Below, piece after piece: positions 1-4,892 of a stretch of DNA of 8,209 nt (its first letter is position 1; each line of letters starts with the position of its first letter). Source of the DNA: Acidimicrobiaceae bacterium (GTDB lineage: Bacteria; Actinomycetota; Acidimicrobiia; Acidimicrobiales; Poriferisodalaceae); the NCBI GenBank assembly GCA_002713975.1, contig PAVP01000052.1, positions 792 through 9,000 of the forward strand. The letters run 5' to 3'. The position numbers and the translations under genes were made by a program. The notes under the pieces were generated by a model. It did no database searches. It saw only the letters and a program-made list of their open reading frames with translations, and was not told the origin of the DNA.

Positions 1-131
1 GCACCCATACCGGTCATATCAGTTGTGGGCGCAGCAACCACTGCTTCATATCCAGCGTCCACTACCCGTTTCGCTAACGCCCACAAACCTTCTGAGGCGA
101 CACCATCATCGTTGGTTATCAGCACCCTCAT
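1..131 (-). CDS. surE: 5'/3'-nucleotidase SurE, N-terminal fragment
   Basis: The gene runs off the left edge; only the first 43 codons are present. SurE removes phosphate from nucleoside 5'- and 3'-monophosphates in a metal-dependent reaction. The translation opens MRVLITNDDGVASEGLWALA, which matches the family signature: a first beta strand, then the metal-binding Asp-Asp pair (residues 8-9) inside TNDDG. It continues with a helix and the strand EAVVAAP. In the following loop (PTTDMTG) a Thr lies where many SurE proteins have the metal-ligand Ser; the family normally has a PDxxxSG-like motif. The ATG at 131 lies 9 bases after the stop of the upstream small gene and has no strong ribosome site of its own, so coupled translation is likely. 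The identification rests on the N-terminal motif only. Confidence 0.85.
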   Translation of the reverse strand, partial: MRVLITNDDGVASEGLWALAKRVVDAGYEAVVAAPTTDMTGMG

Positions 132-140
132 AAACGAGGT

Positions 141-419
141 TTATTCTTCGTCTTCTTCGGGGACACCCAAATCCCACTCGAGGTGCAGATTTTCGCGTTC
201 TGCGTCGCGATTCACGCGTTCACGATTACGGCGGAACTGGGGGTCATGGGGTGGGAGAAGCTGCAGCCGTGCAACGGTTCGGCGTCGGAACTCATCGACG
301 ACTGCTTGTTCTCCAAAAAGTCCTTGTATGTCCCAATGCGGAGACACTGGGCCTAGGTACACGATTCGTATACCGGTCTCTGGGGGTGGTAATTCTTCTT
401 CAGTTTCGAAGTTAGTCAC
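141..419 (-). CDS. Small acidic-tailed protein upstream of surE, function unknown
   Basis: This is a 92-residue protein that I do not recognise. It starts at a GTG (417-419) preceded by a very good ribosome site, GAAGGAG, with 5 bases of spacing; this is the main reason to believe it. The N-terminus is acidic with a Pro triplet (EEELPPPETG). A hydrophobic strand-like segment follows (IRIVYLGPVSPHW, about residues 17-29), then a helical region FGEQAVVDEFRRRTVARLQLLP and an Arg-rich stretch (about 60-75). The C-terminus is strongly acidic (PEEDEE). There is no signal peptide or membrane segment and no Cys. Its stop lies 9 bases before the surE start, so the two form one transcription unit. A large plus-strand reading frame overlaps it, but that frame has Ser/Arg-rich shadow composition. 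Confidence 0.7.
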   Translation of the reverse strand: MTNFETEEELPPPETGIRIVYLGPVSPHWDIQGLFGEQAVVDEFRRRTVARLQLLPPHDPQFRRNRERVNRDAERENLHLEWDLGVPEEDEE

Positions 420-446
420 CGATGCTCCTTCGCCAGCGAGTCCACT

Positions 447-452
447 ACTGTA
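447..452 (-). promoter_or_regulatory. Possible -10 element for the small gene-surE unit
   Basis: The minus strand reads TACAGT here, fitting the TANNNT pattern usual for actinobacterial -10 boxes. It lies about 27 bases upstream of the GTG start, which would give a short leader of about 20 bases containing the GAAGGAG ribosome site. No convincing -35 hexamer is seen 16-18 bases further upstream, so this is tentative. Confidence 0.25.
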
Positions 453-504
453 CCGGCGAGACCAGTCGGAACCATTGACGACGATGAACCTTCAAGTTCG
501 CTTT

Positions 505-517
505 TTCGGGTACCGAA
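505..517. repeat. Short inverted repeat in the surE unit/WhiB divergent intergenic region
   Basis: TTCGG-GTA-CCGAA has perfect 5-base arms around a 3-base centre. It lies in the 211-base region between the divergent small gene and WhiB gene. It is not followed by a T run on either strand, so an operator fits better than a terminator. It is short enough to be chance. Confidence 0.3.
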
Positions 518-537
518 CAATAAAAGTTTCATAAGAA

Positions 538-551
538 CCAAAAATATTTGG
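538..551. repeat. AT-rich palindrome upstream of the WhiB gene
   Basis: CCAAAAATATTTGG has 5-base arms CCAAA/TTTGG and an AT centre. It lies 80-93 bases upstream of the WhiB start at 631, where a regulator could bind. No clear -35/-10 pair could be assigned in the same region, so the relation to the promoter is unknown. Confidence 0.3.
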
Positions 552-630
552 AACCCTTTGGCCTAGTTGGGCGTCATAGTCGTAACAAGCAGCGAGATAT
601 GACCCTCGCATCAACCTATGGAGCGCCGAC

Positions 631-903
631 ATGAGCCACATTTCCGCCGACACAAGTTGGATGAATACCGGTAACTGCGCGGACCAGCATCCATCAATTT
701 TTTTCCCCAGTGACGGTGTCGGGGTTGAGCGAGCTAAGAAACTGTGCGAAGGCTGCGTTTCGCAAAACCCGTGCTTGGAATACGCCTTAGTCAACCGTGT
801 CGAACATGGCGTGTGGGGCGGGGCGTCTGAGCGTCAACGTCGCCGAATCCTGAAAGCCCGCCGGCAGTCACTATTACAAGAAACCTCTGTCCAGATCTCT
901 TAA
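631..903 (+). CDS. WhiB-family Fe-S transcriptional regulator
   Basis: This 90-residue WhiB-like protein belongs to a family found only in Actinobacteria and their phages. Members carry a 4Fe-4S cluster and usually act with the region 4 domain of the main sigma factor. The four conserved cysteines are Cys16 (NCAD), Cys39, Cys42 and Cys48 (CEGC, then five residues, then C). The turn motif GVWGG is at residues 60-64, followed by the basic DNA-binding segment SERQRRRILKARR. Typical of the family are FFP at 24-26 and CLEYAL at 48-53. The ATG is preceded by GGAG with 7 bases of spacing. The gene stands alone, divergent from the surE unit and convergent with tatA. The subfamily cannot be fixed by eye. 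Confidence 0.95.
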   Translation: MSHISADTSWMNTGNCADQHPSIFFPSDGVGVERAKKLCEGCVSQNPCLEYALVNRVEHGVWGGASERQRRRILKARRQSLLQETSVQIS

Positions 904-918
904 CCCCTGAGAGGTTGG

Positions 919-1089
919 CTAGCTGTCAGAAGAATCTTCGGTCGCATCTGAGCCAGCATCATCTATGCCGTCTTTGAATTCTTTTTGGGCCTGCCCGAGT
1001 GACCGCGCCAATTTGGGGAGCTTCGCCCCGCCAAACAGAACCAAAACGATGACCAGGATAATGATGAGTTCTGAGCCGCCAAGATTCAC
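919..1089 (-). CDS. tatA: Sec-independent protein translocase subunit TatA
   Basis: A 56-residue TatA/E-type protein with a GTG start at 1087-1089 and a TAG stop at 919-921. TatA oligomerises in the cytoplasmic membrane to let folded twin-arginine precursors pass, working with TatC and often TatB. The short N-terminus MNLGGSE leads into one transmembrane helix (LIIILVIVLVLF, about residues 8-19). The hinge motif FGGAKLPKLARSLG follows, then an amphipathic helix (GQAQKEFKDG) and an acidic tail ending EDSSDS. This is the standard TatA order, at the short end of the family's size range. It lies downstream of the WhmD-like gene on the same strand, but a likely terminator separates them. Its 3' end faces the WhiB gene, leaving only 15 bases between. 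The ribosome site is weak (GAGAG close to the GTG). Confidence 0.93.
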   Translation of the reverse strand: MNLGGSELIIILVIVLVLFGGAKLPKLARSLGQAQKEFKDGIDDAGSDATEDSSDS

Positions 1090-1117
1090 AGCTCTCAGAC
1101 TACCAGCGCTCTGAAGT

Positions 1118-1153
1118 TGGAAACGAAAGCTAAGCGTCTCGACGTATTAGCTT
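1118..1153 (-). terminator. Probable terminator of the WhmD-like gene, overlapping its stop codon
   Basis: The minus strand contains AAGCTAA and TTAGCTT as perfect 7-base arms (1147-1153 with 1127-1133). An inner CGTC/GACG pairing lies between them, so the hairpin is longer than the outer arms. The TAA stop of the WhmD-like gene is inside the upstream arm. The sequence after the hairpin on the minus strand is T-rich (TTTCGTTTCC), as expected for intrinsic termination. It would separate this gene from tatA, 57 bases downstream, or attenuate read-through. Confidence 0.5.
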
Positions 1154-1434
1154 GCTCGTTCCGCAGCTGCTCGACGGGCAAGCGCGCGTTGGCGGCGCAG
1201 ACGACGACGTTCCCGCTCACTCATGCCACCCCAGATTCCGAATTTCTCACCGTGACTCAACGCGTACTCCAAACAGTCTTCGCGGACCACGCAACCCCGA
1301 CATACTTCTTTGGCTTCTTTGGTGCTTGCACCCCGCTCTGGGAAAAACAAATCCGGGTCAACACCCAAGCAGTTGGCGTAATCCCACCAACTGCTTTCTT
1401 CCGTTTGACCACCGCCATCATCTACAAACGCCAT
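1147..1434 (-). CDS. whiB: WhiB2/WhmD-like Fe-S transcriptional regulator
   Basis: A 95-residue WhiB-family protein. Cluster-binding cysteines are Cys22 (ANCLG), Cys45, Cys48 and Cys54. FFPERGASTKEAKEVC lies between the first two, and CLEYAL follows the last. The segment EKFGIWGGMSERERRRLRR (residues 63-80) is close to the C-terminal part of WhiB (Streptomyces)/WhmD (Mycobacterium), the cell division and septation regulators; the assignment to that subgroup is from motif resemblance. The tail is Arg/Ala-rich and basic. The ATG at 1434 has a G-rich upstream stretch (AGGGCGGAT). The upstream region contains a palindrome and a 23-base inverted repeat, so operator control is plausible. Compared with the WhiB gene at 631-903 it has a longer N-terminus, so the two are diverged paralogues. 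Confidence 0.95.
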   Translation of the reverse strand: MAFVDDGGGQTEESSWWDYANCLGVDPDLFFPERGASTKEAKEVCRGCVVREDCLEYALSHGEKFGIWGGMSERERRRLRRQRALARRAAAERAS

Positions 1435-1484
1435 TTGTATCCGCCCTGATTGGTTCGACTCGTGACGATGACACGGTCGTAATT

Positions 1485-1494
1485 ACACGCGTGT
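1485..1494. promoter_or_regulatory. Perfect 10-base palindrome upstream of the WhmD-like gene
   Basis: ACACGCGTGT is a perfect palindrome 51-60 bases upstream of the ATG at 1434. A looser flanking pair, TGACAC (1469-1474) and GTGTCA (1491-1496), overlaps it. Its position suits an operator near the promoter. The regulator is unknown. Confidence 0.35.
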
Positions 1495-1495
1495 C

Positions 1496-1518
1496 ATTGA
1501 ACACCCGTTTAGTTCAAT
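1496..1518. promoter_or_regulatory. 23-base inverted repeat, candidate operator
   Basis: ATTGAAC and GTTCAAT are perfect 7-base arms separated by 9 bases. That gives about one and a half helical turns centre to centre, as for many dimeric regulators. It lies 62-84 bases upstream of the WhmD-like ATG. On the minus strand the outer arm contains TTGAAC, which could also be a -35 box, although no good -10 is found 16-18 bases away. Confidence 0.4.
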
Positions 1519-1550
1519 AATCAAGAAAAATTCGCAGTTTCTTCAGTCTT

Positions 1551-1565
1551 TTTGGTGCCACCAAA
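1551..1565. promoter_or_regulatory. 15-base near-perfect palindrome between the WhmD-like gene and selC
   Basis: TTTGGTG-C-CACCAAA has perfect 7-base arms around one central base. Neither strand has a T tract after it, which argues against a terminator. It sits about 87 bases upstream of the tRNA and 117 bases upstream of the WhmD-like ATG, so it could serve either divergent unit. Confidence 0.35.
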
Positions 1566-1622
1566 GTTGAAATGCACGTGAGTGAGCCGAAGATTCTCTT
1601 TTATCCAAATTTTTCTTTCAAA

Positions 1623-1628
1623 TAGGGT
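1623..1628 (+). promoter_or_regulatory. Possible -10 element for selC
   Basis: TAGGGT fits TANNNT and lies 23 bases before the first base of the tRNA. A weak TTTATC is 17 bases upstream of it. It is the best candidate in an AT-rich stretch directly before the tRNA; the evidence is position and pattern only. Confidence 0.25.
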
Positions 1629-1651
1629 CGCGCGCGAGGCAGACTGATCTT

Positions 1652-1747
1652 GGAGGTGTCCGAGCGCCTGGTGGGCTCCCCCGCCTTCAAAGCGGGCGGG
1701 ACGGGCGATCCCCGTCCGGCGGGTTCGATTCCCGTCCACCTCCGCCA
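1652..1747 (+). tRNA. selC: tRNA-Sec (selenocysteine, anticodon TCA)
   Basis: This is a 96-base tRNA with all the marks of bacterial selenocysteine tRNA. The anticodon loop is CTTCAAA (1685-1691) with TCA at 1687-1689, closed by the stem CCCGC/GCGGG. The extra arm is long: GGACGGG (1699-1705) pairs with CCCGTCC (1711-1717) around a 5-base loop. The T arm is GCGGG-TTCGATT-CCCGT. The acceptor has GGAGGTG (1652-1658) paired with CACCTCC (1737-1743); an eighth position (T1659/C1736) does not pair. Discriminator G1744 is followed by an encoded CCA. The D stem includes GAGC/GCTC (1662-1665/1675-1678). E. coli selC has the same anticodon loop and G-CCA end. It is charged with Ser, converted to Sec by SelA using selenophosphate from SelD, and delivered to UGA by SelB; none of those genes is in this window. 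Confidence 0.95.
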
Positions 1748-1800
1748 AGTCTGTCCAACTAATCCCCGAGATCCGAACAATCTGACCGAAAGGAACCAAC

Positions 1801-1875
1801 GTGAAAAAGCTTCTGCTGGCAATCGTCGTCGGAGCCTTGGTGGCAATTGCCGCTCGAAAACTCTCTGAGAACTAG
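1801..1875 (+). CDS. 24-residue membrane peptide downstream of selC
   Basis: This very short gene starts at GTG 1801 and ends with TAG 1873-1875. The ribosome site is good (GAAAGGA, 6 bases before the start). The same arrangement, GAAAGG followed shortly by CCAACGTG, precedes the epimerase gene at 3386. The peptide starts MKKLLLAIVVGALVAIAA and ends RKLSEN: two Lys, one hydrophobic helix of about 15 residues, then a basic-polar tail. It resembles the N-terminal part of the short actinobacterial DLW-39-type peptides (Lys-rich start, one hydrophobic helix, basic stretch) but lacks a DLW motif; that link is tentative. A secreted-peptide reading is unlikely because no mature part follows the helix. 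It begins 53 bases after the tRNA and may share its transcript. Confidence 0.65.
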   Translation: MKKLLLAIVVGALVAIAARKLSEN

Positions 1876-1912
1876 TACCCAAAGCTGAATGTTTGAGTGA
1901 CCGCTTTAGGTA
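1876..1912. terminator. Inverted repeat between convergent genes, possible bidirectional terminator
   Basis: TACCCAAAGC (1876-1885) and GCTTTAGGTA (1903-1912) match at 9 of 10 positions as an inverted repeat with a 17-base loop. It fills the 39-base gap between the small membrane peptide gene (stop at 1875) and the sigma factor gene (stop at 1915). There is no T tract on either side, so termination is suggested by position only. Confidence 0.4.
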
Positions 1913-1914
1913 AC

Positions 1915-2865
1915 TCAGACTCCCAGTAAGTCTCGCGCACCGGTATCGCTGCTCGGGTGTCGCAATTTGGACATTGCCCGCGCTTCGATTTGCCGGATTC
2001 GTTCTCGAGTCAGGTTGAAGTGCTCACCTACCTCTTCGAGTGTGCGTGGTTCTCCACGGTCGAGACCGAATCTGAGTTTCAGTATCTCTCTTTCTCTTTC
2101 ATCAAGAGGACCGAGCAGTTTTGTGATTTCATCGGGAAGGCGTGCAACGGCTGCCGCTTCTTCGGGGTCTTCGGCGTTTCGATCTTCAACCACGTCACCT
2201 AGTTCGGCGTCGCCATCCTCGCGGAGAGGTTCAGATAGCGAAAGTGGTTCTGCCGCGAAGCGTAACGCTTCGGACACTTTGTCCTCGGGCATGTCAACTT
2301 CGACGGAAAGCTCAGCGAGAGTGGCTGGGCGTCCATATTTGAGTTCCAAACGGGAGCGAGCTTTCTGAAGTCGAGCAAGGGTGTCTCCGGCGTGAACCGG
2401 GAGCCTGATTGTGCGACCGGTGTTCGCGATGCCTCGGGTTATGGCTTGGCGGATCCACCATGTCGCGTATGTAGAAAATTTGAAACCTTTGCGCCAGTCG
2501 AATTTTTCGACGGCATGCATTAATCCAAGGTTGCCTTCTTGAATCAGGTCGAGAAGTGGAAGTCCTGATGCCTGATATTTCTTGGCGATTGATACGACGA
2601 GACGCAGATTGGATTGGACGAAGGTCCGTTCGGCTCTCTCGCCTTTACGGTCTGCTCGTCGTAGTTCACGTTTTTTTGTGGGAGTTATGGCTGAGCCGTC
2701 TGCGAGTTGATCGGCCTCGAGAGCTGTTCGGGCTTCTGTGCCGGCTTCGATCTCTTGCGCCAGTCGAACCTCGTCGTCCTTCGTTAGAAGTGGATACTGT
2801 CCGATATCGGTGAGGTAAAGACGAACGAGGTCTTCTTCATCTCTTTCGACCCGATTCTTGGCCAC
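1915..2865 (-). CDS. RNA polymerase sigma-70 factor, group 1/2 (SigA/SigB-like)
   Basis: A 316-residue sigma-70 protein that directs RNA polymerase to promoters. Region 1.2 is at about residues 11-42 ([17 protein letters not shown]). Region 2 is at about 80-150, with the core-binding and -10 recognition segment including [19 protein letters not shown] and [14 protein letters not shown]. Region 3 spans about 151-235. Region 4 is at about 245-305, with the helix-turn-helix [20 protein letters not shown] that contacts the -35 box. It lacks the long region 1.1 seen in many primary factors, which suits an actinobacterial group 2 (SigB/HrdB-family) factor, but it could be the principal factor of this lineage. 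The GTG start at 2863-2865 is preceded by AAAGAGG with 7 bases of spacing. It is transcribed alone, convergent with the selC unit. Confidence 0.93.
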   Translation of the reverse strand: MAKNRVERDEEDLVRLYLTDIGQYPLLTKDDEVRLAQEIEAGTEARTALEADQLADGSAITPTKKRELRRADRKGERAERTFVQSNLRLVVSIAKKYQASGLPLLDLIQEGNLGLMHAVEKFDWRKGFKFSTYATWWIRQAITRGIANTGRTIRLPVHAGDTLARLQKARSRLELKYGRPATLAELSVEVDMPEDKVSEALRFAAEPLSLSEPLREDGDAELGDVVEDRNAEDPEEAAAVARLPDEITKLLGPLDEREREILKLRFGLDRGEPRTLEEVGEHFNLTRERIRQIEARAMSKLRHPSSDTGARDLLGV

Positions 2866-2898
2866 CTTCCGACCTCTTTCCCCCGACCAGTGAAGACG

Positions 2899-2911
2899 AC
2901 TACAAAGTAGT
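2899..2911. promoter_or_regulatory. Inverted repeat upstream of the sigma factor gene
   Basis: ACTAC-AAA-GTAGT has perfect 5-base arms and lies 34-46 bases upstream of the sigma GTG start, in or near its promoter or leader. Clear -35/-10 boxes could not be assigned, so the role is open. Confidence 0.3.
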
Positions 2912-3006
2912 GCCTTCCGCCGGTACGCTCGTCACGTCAACGACACGATCTAATTCCCAGACTCTGACTTGCGAGCCTAATCGCTTGCCTGGAAACTACC
3001 GGCTGG

Positions 3007-3016
3007 AATCGCGATT
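3007..3016. promoter_or_regulatory. Perfect 10-base palindrome upstream of the ABM-fold gene
   Basis: AATCGCGATT is perfect, and with one bulged T the pairing extends outward through GG/CC. It lies 25-34 bases upstream of the ATG at 3041. The gene's ribosome site is weak (GAGTAGAAA), so the palindrome could act as an operator or as leader structure. Confidence 0.3.
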
Positions 3017-3040
3017 TCCGACACGGACTGCGAGTAGAAA

Positions 3041-3376
3041 ATGACTGAACCTATATCGATCCCCGATGATGACCTTGAAATCGCTCTTCTGAAACTAACT
3101 TTCCATGCAACTGAGCCCGATCTTTTGGTGCCGGTGCTGTCTAAATATGTTGTGATGACTCGCAAAGAAACGCAATGCCGCAACGCCGATCTGTGTGTGT
3201 CATTCACCGACCCGAACCAGTTCGTGATCATAGAGAAGTGGGAATCAGATGATGCTGCTCGAGCACATTTCGACTCTCCTGTTATGGTCGAAATGGCGGA
3301 ATCGTGTTCAGGGATACTTGCTGAACGTCCAGATATTGATTTGCTACAGGGTCTCAGCGCCCACGATCTGAACTGA
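3041..3376 (+). CDS. ABM-fold (antibiotic biosynthesis monooxygenase-like) protein
   Basis: A 111-residue single-domain protein resembling the dimeric alpha-beta barrel ABM family (putative quinol monooxygenases, heme-degrading and related enzymes). The order fits: a strand (IALLKLTFHA), a helix with LLVPVLSKYVVMTRKE, a Cys-containing strand pair (QCRNADLCVSFTDPNQ), the signature FVIIEKWESDDAARAHFDSP (residues 61-80), then a helix MVEMAESCSGIL. The family usually conserves the F-x-hydrophobic-x-E-x-W pattern seen here. Many members have no known substrate, so no reaction is assigned. The ATG at 3041 is fixed by an in-frame TAG two codons upstream. The epimerase start lies 9 bases after its stop, so the two genes form an operon. 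Confidence 0.8.
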   Translation: MTEPISIPDDDLEIALLKLTFHATEPDLLVPVLSKYVVMTRKETQCRNADLCVSFTDPNQFVIIEKWESDDAARAHFDSPVMVEMAESCSGILAERPDIDLLQGLSAHDLN

Positions 3377-3385
3377 AAGGCCAAC

Positions 3386-4330
3386 GTGACGAAGCGAGCT
3401 TTGGTTTGCGGTGCAGGAGGCTTTATCGGGAGTCACTTGGTTGGGCGTCTAGTTGCCGACGGCTACTGGGTACGCGGCGTTGACATAAAACAGCCGGAGT
3501 GGAGTTCCAGTCACGCTGACGAATTCGTGGTCGCAGATCTACGTGATCCGGGCGCTGCGGCAGCGGCACTCATCGGCGGGTTTGATGAGGTGTATCAACT
3601 TGCTGCAGATATGGGTGGAATGGGATTTATTCATTCAGCAGAGACTCAGATCATGCATAACAGCATGTTGGTTAACGTCAACGTTGTTGAAGCAGCAGCG
3701 AACGCCGATGTCGACCGCTATTTCTTAGCTAGTTCGGTATGCGTGTATCGCGACATGGAGTTAGGTGAGGCTGAATTAACCGAGGATGATGCGTATCCAG
3801 CTTTACCTGACAACGAATACGGGTGGGAGAAGCTATACGCGGAACGAGCAGTGGCCTCCTATGCCCGTGAGGGCCGCTTCCAAGCACGTATCGCCCGGTT
3901 TCAAAACTGTTATGGGCCTGAGGGAACATGGACTGGTGGCCGTGAAAAGGCGCCTGCAGCGTTGTGTCGCAAAGTCGCTGAATCAACTGATGGGACCATA
4001 GAAGTGTGGGGAGATGGCTCCGCAGTGCGGAGTTTCATCTACGTCGATGATCTCGTTGAAGGTGTTCGACGGCTGGTCGATAGTGACGTGAGTGACCCAA
4101 CAAACATTGGTACGCGCGAGTACGTGTCGGTGCGCGAGCTTGTTGATTTGGTCTCTTCATCAGCGGAAAAGGAGATCACTCCGTTGTGGGTGCCTGGCCC
4201 AGTTGGGGTGCAAAATCGTAATTTCTCCAATGACCGCATCGAATCGCTTGGTTTCGAACCTACATTCGATCTAGTTCAGGGGCTCGCAAATACCTATCCG
4301 TGGATTGCGAGTCAGGTGGCTTCGAACTAG
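3386..4330 (+). CDS. GDP-mannose 3,5-epimerase-like NAD-dependent sugar epimerase
   Basis: A 314-residue extended SDR-family enzyme. The N-terminal NAD site is GAGGFIG (residues 9-15). The catalytic pair is Tyr145 and Lys149 in YGWEK. Several motifs are specific to the plant-type GDP-mannose 3,5-epimerase, which makes GDP-L-galactose and GDP-L-gulose: LAADMGGMGFI (72-82), SSVCVY with Cys119 at the acid/base Cys position, NCYGPEGTWTGGREKAPAA (174-192), and WGDG-x3-RSF (208-217). The C-terminal QNRNFSND corresponds to the substrate-phosphate Arg region. The plant enzyme is about 60 residues longer. The GTG start at 3386 has AAAGG 5 bases upstream. Another GDP- or NDP-sugar epimerase is possible, but the MGGMG and GGREKAP motifs argue for this subgroup. 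The product may feed a surface polysaccharide. Confidence 0.87.
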   Translation: MTKRALVCGAGGFIGSHLVGRLVADGYWVRGVDIKQPEWSSSHADEFVVADLRDPGAAAAALIGGFDEVYQLAADMGGMGFIHSAETQIMHNSMLVNVNVVEAAANADVDRYFLASSVCVYRDMELGEAELTEDDAYPALPDNEYGWEKLYAERAVASYAREGRFQARIARFQNCYGPEGTWTGGREKAPAALCRKVAESTDGTIEVWGDGSAVRSFIYVDDLVEGVRRLVDSDVSDPTNIGTREYVSVRELVDLVSSSAEKEITPLWVPGPVGVQNRNFSNDRIESLGFEPTFDLVQGLANTYPWIASQVASN

Positions 4331-4335
4331 CCACC
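4315..4335. terminator. Hairpin across the epimerase stop codon
   Basis: GGTGGCT and AGCCACC are perfect 7-base arms around a 7-base loop, with the TAG stop (4328-4330) inside. The convergent gene on the minus strand ends at 4350, so the hairpin could end transcription in both directions. Neither side has a T tract. A weaker alternative pairing (AGCCA with TGGCT just downstream) overlaps it. Confidence 0.45.
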
Positions 4336-4349
4336 CGATGGCTTGACCG

Positions 4350-4892
4350 CTAGACGGTCCGACAGTCCTCTGATATGCGTTCAATCTCTGTCCAGCTGAG
4401 TTCGCTTGAATCCCAAAGCTGTTCAAACGCGGCGTCGGCAACGTCGGTAAAGCCATGCCGGTTTCGGAATTGGTAAAGACGTCGTTGGCGTTGTCCTCCG
4501 ATTCCAAGTCGTTCCAGTCGCCCAACACAGTGGACATCCCATGCAGCGAATTGCATTAGGTCCAATTCGTCGTCAGCGGGTGTTTCGTTGAACCGTCCCG
4601 ATCGCCGATCCAGTATCCGCAGGAGCAGCCTTCCAATAGTGTCGCGAGATCGAGCCTCGCCAAATTGGCGGGGCCGTTGTGTATTTTCTAGAGCTCCGCC
4701 GTCAACCCAAAGTTCAATGGGGTCGTAGCTCGTTATCTTGCTACGACCGAGTGGGGACCCCTCGTCGATCTCGAGTGTGATGGTTTCTTCTACACCGAGC
4801 CGTTCAGCTACCTCCGAAATGACTTCGCCAATCACGGCAGCGTCGTAAAAGACCATCTCGAAAGACTCGGGTGTCACTGACACCTGGGGCAT
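4350..4892 (-). CDS. Third gene of the DUF455 operon, function unknown
   Basis: A 180-residue soluble protein that I do not recognise. The first third looks alpha/beta: VSVTPESFEMVFYD, a helix AAVIGEVISEVAERLGV, a strand TITLEIDE, then PIELWVDGGALENTQRPRQFG (about 58-78). The rest is mostly helical and Arg/Asp-rich (DTIGRLLLRILDRRSGRF, DDELDLMQFAAWDVHCVGRLERLG, and a C-terminal acidic helix region). There is no signal peptide, membrane segment or obvious catalytic motif, and only two Cys. The ATG shares its A with the TGA stop of the DUF455 gene, so translation is probably coupled. That makes a partner or accessory role for the ferritin-like proteins likely, but this is inference from context. 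It is convergent with the epimerase. Confidence 0.75.
   Translation of the reverse strand: MPQVSVTPESFEMVFYDAAVIGEVISEVAERLGVEETITLEIDEGSPLGRSKITSYDPIELWVDGGALENTQRPRQFGEARSRDTIGRLLLRILDRRSGRFNETPADDELDLMQFAAWDVHCVGRLERLGIGGQRQRRLYQFRNRHGFTDVADAAFEQLWDSSELSWTEIERISEDCRTV

Noticed and set aside
25..534. 169-codon open frame on the plus strand over surE and the small gene
   Set aside because: Ser/Arg-rich shadow composition, no ribosome site or motif, and it lies antisense to the surE start, which has a clear protein signature.
492..794. 100-codon minus-strand frame overlapping the WhiB gene
   Set aside because: It is antisense to a certain WhiB coding region and shows no motif of its own.
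895..917. Hairpin between the convergent WhiB gene and tatA
   Set aside because: The best pairing (AACC/GGTT with an imperfect inner part) is short and mismatched and has no T tract.
1551..1565. Palindrome as an intrinsic terminator
   Set aside because: No gene ends nearby on either strand and no T run follows; an operator reading fits better.
1521..1882. Open frames on both strands across the tRNA-Sec
   Set aside because: They translate the tRNA and its GC-rich arms, and have no family features.
2977..3384. 135-codon minus-strand frame antisense to the ABM gene
   Set aside because: Shadow frame; the plus-strand ABM signature and operon position are much stronger.
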